A stretch of DNA of 64,000 nucleotides from contig NC_089444.1 of the NCBI RefSeq assembly GCF_026210795.1, forward strand, positions 734,501-798,500, given 5' to 3'. How positions within the stretch are numbered: position 1 is the stretch's first letter; each line of letters opens with the position of its first letter. This document shows positions 43,786 through 55,312 of this stretch, piece by piece. This DNA comes from Rhizophagus irregularis. Lineage: Eukaryota > Glomeromycota > Glomeromycetes > Glomerales > Glomeraceae. The notes below the pieces were generated by a model that searched no databases, was not told the origin of the DNA, and was given only the letters and a program-made list of their open reading frames with translations. Made by a program: the position numbers and the translations under genes.

Positions 43786-44610
43786 TTTTTTTTAAAGTGA
43801 AAAAGTGAGTTACAATAAAAAAAAATATAGGAAGGTTATTCCTGACCAGGACTAATATTATTATCTATAAAAATAACAATTTATTGAACTTGTAATAATA
43901 AATTTATTTTAAATGAATCAGATATTTTTTTAAAAAAACTTCCTATTTAACATTCTATGTATAAAGGGATTATTATGGTGAGAGGTTGGTTAATAAAACA
44001 TTGTAATTTCATAAAAATAGTAATTTATGATATATTTGTATATGATTAGTAATCCGATCGTCTATATATATACAAAGTAAATTCAAACAATTAAACATCT
44101 GCAATCATGAAAAATTTCTCCTTTTGGAAGGTTTCACTAATTCCCACATAAATTGTGCTTCACAATAAGAATGCTTGCCAAAACTATTTTTTCAAAATTT
44201 TAGTTTAGTCAAAATTCAATCCAAAACTATTTTTTATAATAAATTTAATTGCTGAAAATGTTTTTATGCTTTTCCAAAACTAATTATAATTTAGGAAAGT
44301 TTCAGATTTACCAATTTTTTCATTAAAAATAAAGTTTTTGAGTTTCAGATTTTTTTGAATTTTATCATTAAATAAGTTTTGGCAGCAACATTACTTCACA
44401 ATATAAAATAAGATGTATAATAAAATGATTTTATTAATTTAACTGATCAATTAATGAAATGTAAAAAGTCTTCCAGAAGATTTAAAATTAATATATATTA
44501 TAATAAAATGCTTAAATTTTTATTGCAAATATGTATTACTTAATAAAGGCTAGTAAAGTGCTTAATGTTTTAAAATGTTTTTAAAATGCCAAAATTGTTT
44601 TATTCACAAC
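43786..44610. other. Intergenic, no gene seen
   Basis: Upstream region of the lysidine synthetase. It has AT-rich sequence and several AAAACTATTTTT / TTTCAGATTT pieces, and no open exon. Confidence 0.5.
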
Positions 44611-44853
44611 TAAGGTTGCTTGTCTAAACCTCTTCAAAATCCTACGATTAGTTTCATCAAAATTTTACTATAGATTTATTATAGTTTCGGCAGAGTTTTG
44701 GCAGTTTTGGCATTTATAATAAGTTTTGGCAGTTTCGTCTTTCTCCAAAGTTTCGCCAGTTTTTTAATATAACTTTAATATAGTTTTGGCAGAATTTCGC
44801 TTTTCGGCAAAATGCCATCTTGCCTAAACCCTAGGTTTCGGCAAGCAACCTTA
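44611..44853. mobile_element. hAT-like MITE with TTTTGGCAG repeats
   Basis: Ends TAAGGTTGCTTG and GCAAGCAACCTTA are inverted. The 8-bp target duplication TTCACAAC lies at 44603-44610 and 44854-44861. The inside repeats GTTTTGGCAGTTT / TTTCGGCAGAG. Related sequence occurs at 4740-4860. Confidence 0.8.
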
Positions 44854-44861
44854 TTCACAAC

Positions 44862-45605
44862 ATATTTATTATTGAATTAATGACATACCAAGCAAGTTTA
44901 TTTCATTAGTTTCTTTATTTACCATATTTTTGCCATATTATTTGACAGTATTTCTCTTAAAACTGTTCAGTTGGCTAGAAAATTTAAAAGAAAAATGGCA
45001 GAAAGACCTAATATTGGAATTCATAGTATTATTTCAGGTAAGAAAAGGGACTGTAGAGAAAGTACAAAAAAAATGTTTGAACAAATTCAAAAATGTATTT
45101 TATATAGAATGAAACAAAAATCATACCTTTTGATCTAAAGGGAAAAACAATATCCTTACACATATTTATCTAATACTGATTCTCACTATTTGGATATTTG
45201 GAATAAGTTCTGAGTTCATTCTAGATCTTTTTGCTGTAAGCAAATTTCCTGCTGAAGGAAAAAAAAAAATTTTTTTTATAAATAACAAAGAATTGTGTTT
45301 CAATAGTCATATGGTAATTTCGTGGTTATTATATAAAATAAGTAAATTTTAATCTGCTATTGATCTGCTATAAGATATGATAAAATTTCCTAATTTATAT
45401 TAAAAATAAGTATTGTCAACTTCTTACTATCTTGAAATTTGGTCAAAATTATGCAAAATGAAAATCGGACCTTTTAAAAAATTTTGATGATTTTATGCAA
45501 ATAAAAAATCTTGCATCTGAAAAGGGTATTAAGTTGGTTACGTATCTAATTCCCTGACCTATATACTAATAGCTCAGGGTCCTGGTCATGTGTTAATCAT
45601 GTGTT

Positions 45606-45636
<31 letters not shown>

Positions 45637-47411
45637 CTAAAATATAAAACATTAACTTCTATACTAACTAAATATCATTAATTAACATTAATTTCTGTAT
45701 AATCTATCCTATATCTTCGGTTACAATATAATCCATCCAGCACACAACCACTCCTAGAATAGCATGTTATACCTCTGAACTACCATTAGCACCATCAAAA
45801 ATGCACAAAATTCAATTCCCCTATTTGACTACATACTATGAATTAGAGCTTCGCACGGTTGGGTCGGGTTACCTGGTTAACCTGAACCAAAATTTTTTTT
45901 CAGGTCAGGTCAGGTCAGATAAACTGTTCTGACTCAACCTGACTCATATAACCTAAAAGTATTCAGGTTACTTTGAGTAACTCAGGTTACCTAAAGTTTT
46001 ATTATTAAATATTGTAAAAAAATGTTTTGTAACATTTTTTACTTTTTGTTTTATATATAAAATGCTGAAACTATTTGTTTTGGCATTTTTTCTTTTGATT
46101 TTACATGTAAAAATGCTAAAACTGATAGTTTTGGCATTTTTTTTTGATTGTATATGTAAAAACACCAGAATTATTATAAATTTCGGTATTATTTAATTTA
46201 TTTGACCCAAATATATGTCAGGTCAACAGGTCAGGTCAGGTACCAACTAGCACTGACCCGACCTGTGTCAGGTTATGAATTTGATGACCTGACCTGAATA
46301 TTTTGGGTCAACTCATCAGGTCACTTGATCTGTCAGGTCAGGTTGCGGAGCTCCACTATAAATAATAAACCTAATTCAAAAAGACCTCCAAAAACTTTTT
46401 AGTATTGTGCAGTCCAGCCACTAAGGAACTTTTTAGTGTCATGCATAAAGCTTCAAACAGTTTGGTTCAGTTCCATTTTTTAGTTCTTTTCTGATTGGTC
46501 AGAATCCGTTTTGCACAATAACACACCATCCAGTAATCGTAGAAATCTGATCTATAGCTCGTTGGAATAGTCTCATTGAGACAGTTCAATTGGTACCAAA
46601 TGCATCTTTCTAGCACCGATAGATGGCGAGTTATTTTTTGAAAAATTGGCAAAAATAACTCGCCATCTATCGATGCTAGAAAGATGCTTTTGGTACCATT
46701 CGAACTGTCTTGATGAGATGATTCCAACATCAGCAAGTTTTAAACAGGCGTATAAAGTGTTGAAAAACACCATGTGTTGCTTAACGCCAAAAAACATAGG
46801 GAAACGAACCCTTTGTCAATCAACACCACTTAAAAATGTTTAAAAACGTGTAAAATAACACCCATTTAAGTGTAAAGCTACACATAGTAAAACAACGATA
46901 GTTTAAAAATGCGTATACAATGTATAAAAACGCGTATATTGATATTAAAAACACGTATAGCAACGGTAGCAATGGTATTTTTTAATCATCGTACGATAGT
47001 TAACTTTAATTGTAGTATTAGTAATTTATTAACATATATATTATTGTATATTATTAACGTGTATATTTTAAAATTTTTAAATTGTAAAACATTGTAAATT
47101 TATTTATAGAATACAGTACAATACAAATACAATATCTAATCATGTAAAATTGTAAAAATTCATCCTCTTGTTATAATTGGATTGCTGCGGATTTTTAAGC
47201 GATCAACGTACTAAAATTCCGTTGACATAGCGCCCCTGGTGATACAACCATAACAAGGTGGAAATATGAACTTTCCCTCGATAATTATATTAATATTATG
47301 CTCCTTCATGATAAAAATCAAAACCAAATCTCGTCGTATGTGTCTTAACAACATCAAGTGGTTTAATATTCACATTGAGGATTGAGGAATTATCTTCCAT
47401 TATTCATTCGC
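44862..47411. repeat. Repeat-rich intergenic region
   Basis: There is a pentanucleotide run (CTAAA)n at about 45610-45641. A repeat rich in AGGTCAGGTCAGGTCA and its partial complements lies at about 45850-46360, with inverted ends near GAGCTTCGCA and GCGGAGCTC. A long hairpin lies at 46561-46728. CGCGTATA-type repeats lie at 46900-46970; similar sequence occurs at 55980-56110. No gene is supported. Confidence 0.55.
46561..46728. repeat. Long near-perfect hairpin
   Basis: Arms of about 80 bp (GTTGGAATAGTCTCATTGAG against its imperfect complement ending ATTCCAAC) enclose a loop of ~10 bases near 46640. Stems contain AACTCGCCATCTATCG. If transcribed it would fold into a long double-stranded RNA. 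It may be the core of a foldback MITE; related flanking sequence occurs near 56150-56240 in the other orientation. Confidence 0.75.
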
Positions 47412-48408
47412 TCAAGGGTCGAAATAACCATCAAGCTGACCTACAAAAGAAAAATCCAGAGCGCCAAAAAGAAAATCTAGGCCTACAAAAAAAAGAGAAA
47501 CGTTCAGTTAGAACGTTTCTTAAAGAATAAAATTAAAAAAAATAATTAAAAAAATGTAAGTTTCGAATATCGAAACTTACCATATCGGCATATCCAAGTC
47601 CCAAAGCCGAAGAATCGATACCTACAAAAAGAAAAGAGAAAATTAAAAAAAAATAAAAAAAATAAAAATAAAAAACGTGTTTTATTCAAAACTTACTGAT
47701 TCTTTGGGTTTTCCGTTCTTCGGAAGCCCACCCGAACCTATAAAAAAATACAAGAACGGTTAGTTAACCGTTCTTAATAATAAAAAAATAAAAAAAAAGT
47801 TAAGATTCGTACCATACCTTACGAATCTTTGGGTTTTCCGTTCTTGGGAAGCCCACCCGAACCTATAAAAGAAAAAAGAAAGAACGGTTAGTAAACCGTT
47901 CATAATAATAAACAAAGAAAGAAAAAAAATAAAGATTCTTACGAATCTTTGGGTTTTTCCGTTCTTGGGAAGCCCACCCGAACCTATAAAAGAAAAAGAA
48001 AGGAACGGTTATTAGTAACCGTTCATAATATTAAAAAAAAATAAAAAAAACCAAACCAAGATTCGTATATACTTACGAATCTTGGTTCTTTTCCGTTTTT
48101 CGGAACCAGGAAGCCGCCCGAAACCTAAAAAATAGAAGTAAAGAACGGTTATTAGTAACCGTTCATAATATTTTTTTAAAAAAAAACAAAAAAAACAAAA
48201 CCAAGATTCGTATATACTTACGAATCTTGGTTCTTTTCCATTCTTCGGAACCAGGAAGCCGCCCGAAACCTAAAAAAAACAAAGAACGGTTATTAGTAAC
48301 CGTTCATTAATAATATTAAAAAAAAAAAAAAAAATTAAAACAAGATTCGTACTTATCTTACGAATCTTGGTTTTTCGTTCTTCAGAACTCGGAAGCCCAC
48401 CCGCTGAC
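47412..48408 (-). CDS. Mini-exon repeat gene (3' part), 5' splice sites in hairpins
   Basis: Eight exons on the minus strand: 48362-48408 (47 nt), 48222-48269 (48), 48077-48124 (48), 47943-47983 (41), 47823-47862 (40), 47697-47737 (41), 47581-47621 (41), 47412-47482 (71, ending TGA). Each begins after TAG and ends at GTAAG; introns are 75-98 nt. Although exon lengths differ in phase, the frame fixed by the last exon stays open for 124 codons. It reads repeats such as QRVGFRVLKNEKPRF, VSGGFLVPKNGKEPRF and VRVGFPRTEKPKDS, then RFFGFGTWICRYG and a tail ending DGYFDP. No start exon is visible upstream, where a hairpin array and an LTR element lie. I do not recognise a function; the gene may be truncated. 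Confidence 0.55.
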
Positions 48409-48420
48409 CTAAAAGAAGAA

Positions 48421-49016
48421 AGGAAAAAAAAATGAAAAAAAATTATGAAACGTTAATAAGCGTTTCGTTAAAAAATGTAATAAAAAAAAATCGGAACGTT
48501 AGCCAACATTCCGATTAAAGAAAAAATCAAAAAAAAAGTTTCGAAACGTTAAAAAACGTTTCGTTAAAAATGAAATACAAAAAAAATCGGAACATTAGCC
48601 AACGTTCCGATTAAGAAAAATAAAAAAAAAATGTATTTTCGAAACGTTAAAAAGCGTTTCGTTAAAAAAAAATGAAAAATAAAAAAATCGGAACGTTAGA
48701 CAACGTTCCAATTAAAGAAGTTAAAAAAAAAGAATAAATGAAACGTTTTTCAACGTTTCGTTAAAAAGTAAAATAAAAAAATAATCGGAACGCCAACGTT
48801 CCGATTAAAAAAAATTAAAAAAAATTGTTTCGGAATGTTAAAAAACGTTCCGATTAAAAAAAAAGAAAAAAAAATATTTTCAAAACGTTAAAAAACGTTT
48901 CGTTAAAAATGAAAAATCGGAACGTTAACCAACGTTCCGATTAAAAAAAAATAAAACAAATATTTCGAAACGTTAAAAAACGTTTTGAAAATAATTTTAA
49001 TGAAAAATCGGAACGT
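48421..49016. repeat. Alternating hairpin array, left part
   Basis: About 12 short palindromes are separated by A-rich linkers. Two kinds alternate: CGGAACGTTAGCCAACGTTC-type and CGAAACGTTAAAAAACGTTT-type, with paired changes in both arms (for example CGTTTC/GAAACG and GTTCCG/CGGAAC). The last palindrome is cut by the LTR element at 49017 and continues at 54874. Confidence 0.85.
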
Positions 49017-50271
49017 TGTAAACGGCCGAATATCAAGCATGAGAAGATGATAAAACACCACCGCCAAATGTAATTATCAAGTATTAAGAACGAACAAATT
49101 AATCGTGGATTGGTGTGGATGGATAAATAATTAGCCGAAGAGGATAAACATTTAAGAAGAGTAATGATCTACATGATGTAATATTTATCAAATGATTGAC
49201 AAAGAACCAATAGGATAAATAGAGTCGATCAATTGCGGCTTGGCGATCTTTAACAACAAGAACGATAAGAAAGAATAATTATAAGCCACAAAAGATAGAT
49301 TATAAGCAAAACACATAAAGTGGATTAAAAGAACATATAAAATAATGTCGGAAAGATTAAAGAACACAAAATAATATAAAAGATAATATGAAAAGATAGT
49401 AAAAAGATGGAATATAAAAGATAACATATTAAAAAGAACATATATAAAAAGATAACACAGCCACAAAAGATGAATTATATCTTTACGACATAATATTTGA
49501 AAGATTATTTTAAAGAAAAGATAGCACAGCCATAAAAGATGGGTTATAAATTATTTCTTTACGATGTAATATTTGAATAATAGAAAAGATAATATATAAA
49601 ATAATATATAAGATAGCATAATATATAAGATAGCATATTAAAAGATAGCGTATTTAAAATATAGATAGTATATTAGAAAGATAGTTCAAAGATAATATGT
49701 AAAGAACATAAAAGATAGTATATAGATAGAATAGAAAGTAGCATAAAAATTGTATATATAGAGAACGGAATTCAAAGTAATTCCATAGTTCGCATCCACA
49801 GAACTCAATAAAATATAAGTTTTATTTTTTAATTATTAATGAAGTTTAATATTAATTAAAGGTAATAGGTTCGCCCTAAACTTTAATTAATGTTTGATTA
49901 ATTAATTTTAATTAATGAAAATTTAAGATGAATTAAATATATACCTTTGGAAGATAATAATTCGTAGCGAGAGCTATCGCAGTTTGAAATCGAAAGTGGA
50001 TATAAATTGAGGAAAATTCGGAGAAGTTAATTTTATTTTATACCGTTCAATGCTTTATATTACTAACGCTATTTATTTTGTGAACCAAGAATGTTGTTGT
50101 ATATTGCTCGCTGATGTTGTTGTTCGTTAATTATGTTTTGATCACGTGTTTGTTCGTTTGATTGCTCGTTCGTTCGTTTGTTTGTTCGCTCATTCGTTCG
50201 TTCGACCATGAGAATGCCCGTTCGATGTGGCAACCTTGTAAATTGATGACAGGGGGAATTGGGGGATCTCA
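49017..50271 (+). repeat. 5' LTR
   Basis: 1255 bp, TG...CA. It contains a GAACGAACAAACGAACGAAC-like run near 50150-50210 and many AAGATA/AAAGATAG repeats. It looks identical to the 3' LTR. Confidence 0.95.
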
Positions 50272-51750
50272 TATGGTGCATGCTCGCAAGAAAGGAAATG
50301 ATCATCATCACATGATTATTAATATGAAAATTTAATTTCGTTAGTAAGTCACTGATAGGTATTATTAATCAATATTTTATTTTAGAATTTATTTTTAGAT
50401 TTCAGGTTTTGACGAGTTCAAAAGGAACCAATAAATCAACGAGGATTTAATCGAGTTAAAAACTTGAAAAGGTGAAAGATTGGAGTTTGTTGTTGTGCAA
50501 GTAATCACTTAATCGATAGAAAGCACAAGAATATTTCTTTCGGGAATAAAGTACCTGAGAAATTTCATAAGGAGATGTGGAAGTTAAAGATAAATTTTGG
50601 AATAAAGATTAATAATAGGAGAACACCAATGTATTGTCCGGGGTTCATCTGTGTGGTATGGGTTACCTCTGAGTTTGGATTTTGGATAAATGCTCAAGAT
50701 TGGAAAATTTTTATTCTTCGACATTAAAGATTATAACGTATGGGTTACGTCAAATCTGGATACCCAGCTCAATAACACGTGAATTGCTTTGGGGACGGGG
50801 AATGAAGATTGTAAAGACACCTACTATCAAGAAACATTGGATGGATAAAATGGGACAAACCTGTAAACTATCATGCTTTGACCGAAGGGAAAAAGATAGA
50901 GATAAGCCCAGTATAGGTCCACCAATTTAAGAAAGTTGGTTTAGATGAGTTTTATGGATAGCTGATGACTTTTGAAACTGGATTTCGGAAGATTAGATTC
51001 ACCCGTTAAGAGACGAGTCGGCCAACGAAGGAGGAAAAGACGGATATGTTGTATTGTTACAGGTCCTAGGCTACATTTCAGATGAGGGTTCCTGGTGTAG
51101 TGTCCTAGTTCACGCTTTCATTACAATGTTCCGTTAAAAGAAGAAAAAATAGAAGGATATTTACACATTAACGAGCCGTATAATGAATATTACGTGCAGT
51201 ATTTAATAATAGAGTAAAATCCGAAAAGAAGGACATTTATTTAAAAGAAGAACATTTATTTGAAAAAGAATATTTATTTGAAAAGGAACATTTATTTGAA
51301 AAGAAAGACATTTATTTGAAAAGAACGACATTTTGTGTGTTATAGATTAATTTATATAATATAGAATATATAGTAAGGAGGATTTATGTGGACGATAAGA
51401 AAGATTGGAAATTCGCAAACCTTAAAACTCCAAAATTTTCGTAAAGTTTGTGATATGTGAAATTATGGATCTTGGTGACAAAAAGATGTGACAAAAAGAG
51501 GTGATAAGTGAAACTATGAATCACGGTGACGAAAAGATGTGACATGTGAAATTAGGGAAATCGGTGATAAAAGATAAATTTTATGGCGCAGTAAAAAACC
51601 TCCGCAGCCTGAGGAGATCGTGGACTTAGAAAAATTTTTGAAATTTCGAGGCGCAGCAAAAATTAATAGTAAAATGTGACGAAGTAAATATATAGAACCG
51701 AAAGATGGAATCGAAAGATTGGAAGAAGCGATCTATTTAAAGATAAAAGA
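50272..51750. other. Retrotransposon leader, no clear ORF
   Basis: Begins with the primer-binding-like site and is then frame-broken. Short repeats GAACATTTATTTGAAAAG occur at 51235-51330. It probably represents untranslated leader and decayed gag. Confidence 0.6.
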
Positions 51751-53466
51751 ATGCTTAGAAGATTGAAAATAGAAATGATAAGATGGATGAATGATATGTT
51801 TAGATTAGGAGGAACCGTATGCAAAGATTGTGAAGAAGAGGATATCGATGAAATTGATAATCGGGTAAAAAGATTACAGAAGATTTTTGGAGATATTGGA
51901 ACGATAACAACTGAAGAAGAATTGTTAAGATTGACTAGTATGGGATATGATGTAGAAATAACGGAAATTGAAAGAACAAGAAAATTTGGAGTAACTGCAA
52001 AGATAATAACAACATATGAAATTATGAGGAAATATTTAACAATATGGAATCTTGAAGATGAAGTGGAAGAGGATATAAAAGGACCCGAAATTGGCTCGAG
52101 TAAAAATCAAAAAGCAAAAAGGAATGCAAGAGTGAATATGACAGGTGAATATGATGACCAAGAAAAGTGTGATTATAATGAAAATGGATATGAGGAACCA
52201 CAATACGATGGAGTATATTATACACAAGGATATTACGATGATTATGAAGATGGAGAATTAAATTATCATAGTGAATTGTATGCAAAAGATAACGCAGTAA
52301 AAATAAGAAGACAAACAAGAAGGACGAATCCAACAGCGGGATATAAAAATAATAATGAAGAAGGAAATTTACAAGAAGAATTAAGAGGAGCAGGAAGTAG
52401 AATGGATGATAGAGAAATACCAAGTGGTACAACGACACCAAATTATATACCTGAACGAACTGAACAGAATTGGGATAAACCGATAGGACCACGAAAAATG
52501 AAATGGAGTAATAAAAGACAAGATTATTATGACCCAACAGAAGGACTAAGAAAATGGAGAGAAGCAGGAGGACCAACAAAACCCAGAGAGTATGGACCAA
52601 GATTAACTGATGAAATACGACCTTATGACATTGAGGGAGACGTGAAAAATTGTAGAGCGAATATAACATATGGACAATTAATAAATGAGAGTACAACTTG
52701 GTGCGAAAGATGCGAAATAAGATGGGTAATGGAATTACAGCAATATAATTTCAAAGTAGTACATAGGTCAGGAAAAGAAAATACGAACGCCGACGCACTA
52801 AGTAGATTATTAAAGATAGTAGAGGATCAACCAGAAATAGTAATAATTGACGGGGTAGATGGATTGGGAAAAACAAGTATAGTACAAAATTTAATTAAAG
52901 AATGGGAAAAACAAGGATTAAAAGCAAGATTCAATACTTATAGAAGAAGAAGAAAAGATAAAGATGAATTTCACGAATCAAAGATGGATACAGAATGGAA
53001 ATTTAGAAAAGAAGTAGTGGAACAAATAAATAGAAGAATGCTAGAATATGACGAAGATACAGATATAATAATTTTAGACAAATCACCATATTGTGAATAT
53101 TATTATCAAAAGACGAAAAGTTTTGACAGAGGATTAATTACTCCGCATGGAAATCATGAGATGGAAAAAGAAATATTCAGATTGAAAGAAACAATAGATA
53201 AATCAATAGTGATATTTTTAGAAAAAGATGGCGACGTATGTTGGAAAAATTATATTGGAAGAGAAACAGAGAAAATGGAAAAATCATCATACCCAACATT
53301 AAAGAAGGATGAATATTTGGACATGGTTAGAATGTTTGAAGAAAATCAGGGCGTGTACAAAGATACTAAGAGATACAGCCGAGTAAAAGTTAAGAATGAC
53401 AATAGTAGTTGGAGAAAAGTATTTAAAGAGGTGGAAAAATGGAGAATGGTTAAAGAAATTTTATGA
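51751..53466 (+). CDS. Retrotransposon ORF: gag/pol remnants fused to a thymidylate-kinase-like domain
   Basis: 571 codons, uninterrupted. Residues 1-290 are charged, Tyr/Asp/Glu-rich, gag-like. At about 300-310 comes RANITYGQL, a motif I associate with gypsy gag-protease junctions. At about 330-352, WVMELQQYNFKVVHRSGKE and NADALSR match the tail of gypsy RNase H. So protease, reverse transcriptase and most of RNase H are missing, with the frame kept. From about 362 a P-loop NTPase begins: IVIIDGVDGLGKTS (Walker A of the dTMP/deoxynucleoside kinase type), then IIILDKSPYCEYYYQ, where the family has a DR motif, and a helical C-terminus. It might phosphorylate nucleotides for cDNA synthesis. That role is inference; the Arg of DR is Lys here. 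Confidence 0.8.
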   Translation: MLRRLKIEMIRWMNDMFRLGGTVCKDCEEEDIDEIDNRVKRLQKIFGDIGTITTEEELLRLTSMGYDVEITEIERTRKFGVTAKIITTYEIMRKYLTIWNLEDEVEEDIKGPEIGSSKNQKAKRNARVNMTGEYDDQEKCDYNENGYEEPQYDGVYYTQGYYDDYEDGELNYHSELYAKDNAVKIRRQTRRTNPTAGYKNNNEEGNLQEELRGAGSRMDDREIPSGTTTPNYIPERTEQNWDKPIGPRKMKWSNKRQDYYDPTEGLRKWREAGGPTKPREYGPRLTDEIRPYDIEGDVKNCRANITYGQLINESTTWCERCEIRWVMELQQYNFKVVHRSGKENTNADALSRLLKIVEDQPEIVIIDGVDGLGKTSIVQNLIKEWEKQGLKARFNTYRRRRKDKDEFHESKMDTEWKFRKEVVEQINRRMLEYDEDTDIIILDKSPYCEYYYQKTKSFDRGLITPHGNHEMEKEIFRLKETIDKSIVIFLEKDGDVCWKNYIGRETEKMEKSSYPTLKKDEYLDMVRMFEENQGVYKDTKRYSRVKVKNDNSSWRKVFKEVEKWRMVKEIL

Positions 53467-53618
53467 TCGAGGGAGATTTACACCAAAAATAGTAATTAAA
53501 GGAAAAGAGGTATTCGATAAGACCCGAGTTCGATTCAATTAGAATTATTATGAACGAGACCCGAGTTCGATTCTTTTAAAGTTATTTGTGAGGTCACAAA
53601 TAGCGAAGAGGGGGATAA

Positions 53619-54873
53619 TGTAAACGGCCGAATATCAAGCATGAGAAGATGATAAAACACCACCGCCAAATGTAATTATCAAGTATTAAGAACGAACAAA
53701 TTAATCGTGGATTGGTGTGGATGGATAAATAATTAGCCGAAGAGGATAAACATTTAAGAAGAGTAATGATCTACATGATGTAATATTTATCAAATGATTG
53801 ACAAAGAACCAATAGGATAAATAGAGTCGATCAATTGCGGCTTGGCGATCTTTAACAACAAGAACGATAAGAAAGAATAATTATAAGCCACAAAAGATAG
53901 ATTATAAGCAAAACACATAAAGTGGATTAAAAGAACATATAAAATAATGTCGGAAAGATTAAAGAACACAAAATAATATAAAAGATAATATGAAAAGATA
54001 GTAAAAAGATGGAATATAAAAGATAACATATTAAAAAGAACATATATAAAAAGATAACACAGCCACAAAAGATGAATTATATCTTTACGACATAATATTT
54101 GAAAGATTATTTTAAAGAAAAGATAGCACAGCCATAAAAGATGGGTTATAAATTATTTCTTTACGATGTAATATTTGAATAATAGAAAAGATAATATATA
54201 AAATAATATATAAGATAGCATAATATATAAGATAGCATATTAAAAGATAGCGTATTTAAAATATAGATAGTATATTAGAAAGATAGTTCAAAGATAATAT
54301 GTAAAGAACATAAAAGATAGTATATAGATAGAATAGAAAGTAGCATAAAAATTGTATATATAGAGAACGGAATTCAAAGTAATTCCATAGTTCGCATCCA
54401 CAGAACTCAATAAAATATAAGTTTTATTTTTTAATTATTAATGAAGTTTAATATTAATTAAAGGTAATAGGTTCGCCCTAAACTTTAATTAATGTTTGAT
54501 TAATTAATTTTAATTAATGAAAATTTAAGATGAATTAAATATATACCTTTGGAAGATAATAATTCGTAGCGAGAGCTATCGCAGTTTGAAATCGAAAGTG
54601 GATATAAATTGAGGAAAATTCGGAGAAGTTAATTTTATTTTATACCGTTCAATGCTTTATATTACTAACGCTATTTATTTTGTGAACCAAGAATGTTGTT
54701 GTATATTGCTCGCTGATGTTGTTGTTCGTTAATTATGTTTTGATCACGTGTTTGTTCGTTTGATTGCTCGTTCGTTCGTTTGTTTGTTCGCTCATTCGTT
54801 CGTTCGACCATGAGAATGCCCGTTCGATGTGGCAACCTTGTAAATTGATGACAGGGGGAATTGGGGGATCTCA
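53619..54873 (+). repeat. 3' LTR
   Basis: Same length and ends as the 5' LTR. It is preceded by the purine-rich tract at about 53601-53618. Confidence 0.95.
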
Positions 54874-55312
54874 ACGTTAGCCAACGTTCCGATTAAAAAA
54901 AATGAAAAAACAAATATTTCGGAACGTTAGACAACGTTCCGATTAAAAAAAATAAAACAAATATTTTGAAACGTTAAAAAACGTTTCGAAAATATTTTTA
55001 ATGAAAAATCGGAACGTTAGCCAACGTTCCGATTAAAGAATTTTTTAAAAAACAATATTTCAGAACGTTTTTCAACGTTCCGATTAAAAATGAAGTAAAA
55101 AAATTAATCGGAACGTTAGCCAATGTTCCGATTAAAAGAATTTAAAAAAAAATAATATTTCGGAATGTTTTTCAACGTTCCGATTAAAAATGAAATAAAA
55201 AAAATAATCGGAACGTTAGCCAACGTTCCGATTAAAAGAATTTTTTAAAAAAATATTTCGAAACGTTAAAAAACGTTTCGTTAAAAAATGAATAAATAGT
55301 TTTGCAACGTTT
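54874..55312. repeat. Alternating hairpin array, right part
   Basis: Continuation of the array at 48421-49016 with about 8 more palindromes of the same two kinds, including variants with a TTTTTC loop. The first one is the half cut by the LTR element. Confidence 0.85.

Larger units (their letters stand above)
49017..54873 (+). mobile_element. Young LTR retrotransposon, Ty3/gypsy-derived, non-autonomous
   Basis: Two LTRs of exactly 1255 bp (49017-50271 and 53619-54873) start TGTAAACGG and end GGATCTCA. I found no difference between them by eye. The target duplication ACGT lies at 49013-49016 and 54874-54877. A primer-binding-like TGGTGCATGCTCGC begins at 50274, and a purine tract AGCGAAGAGGGGGATAA precedes the 3' LTR. 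The 3.35 kb interior encodes one ORF but no reverse transcriptase or integrase, so it must rely on another element. Confidence 0.95.

Noticed and set aside
52022-52696. A 224-codon antisense ORF
   Set aside because: It is the shadow of the retrotransposon ORF, whose sense frame carries recognisable motifs.
49188-54874. Repeated small ORFs in both LTRs
   Set aside because: Identical because the LTRs are identical. The peptides are low-complexity products of AAGATA or GAAC repeats.
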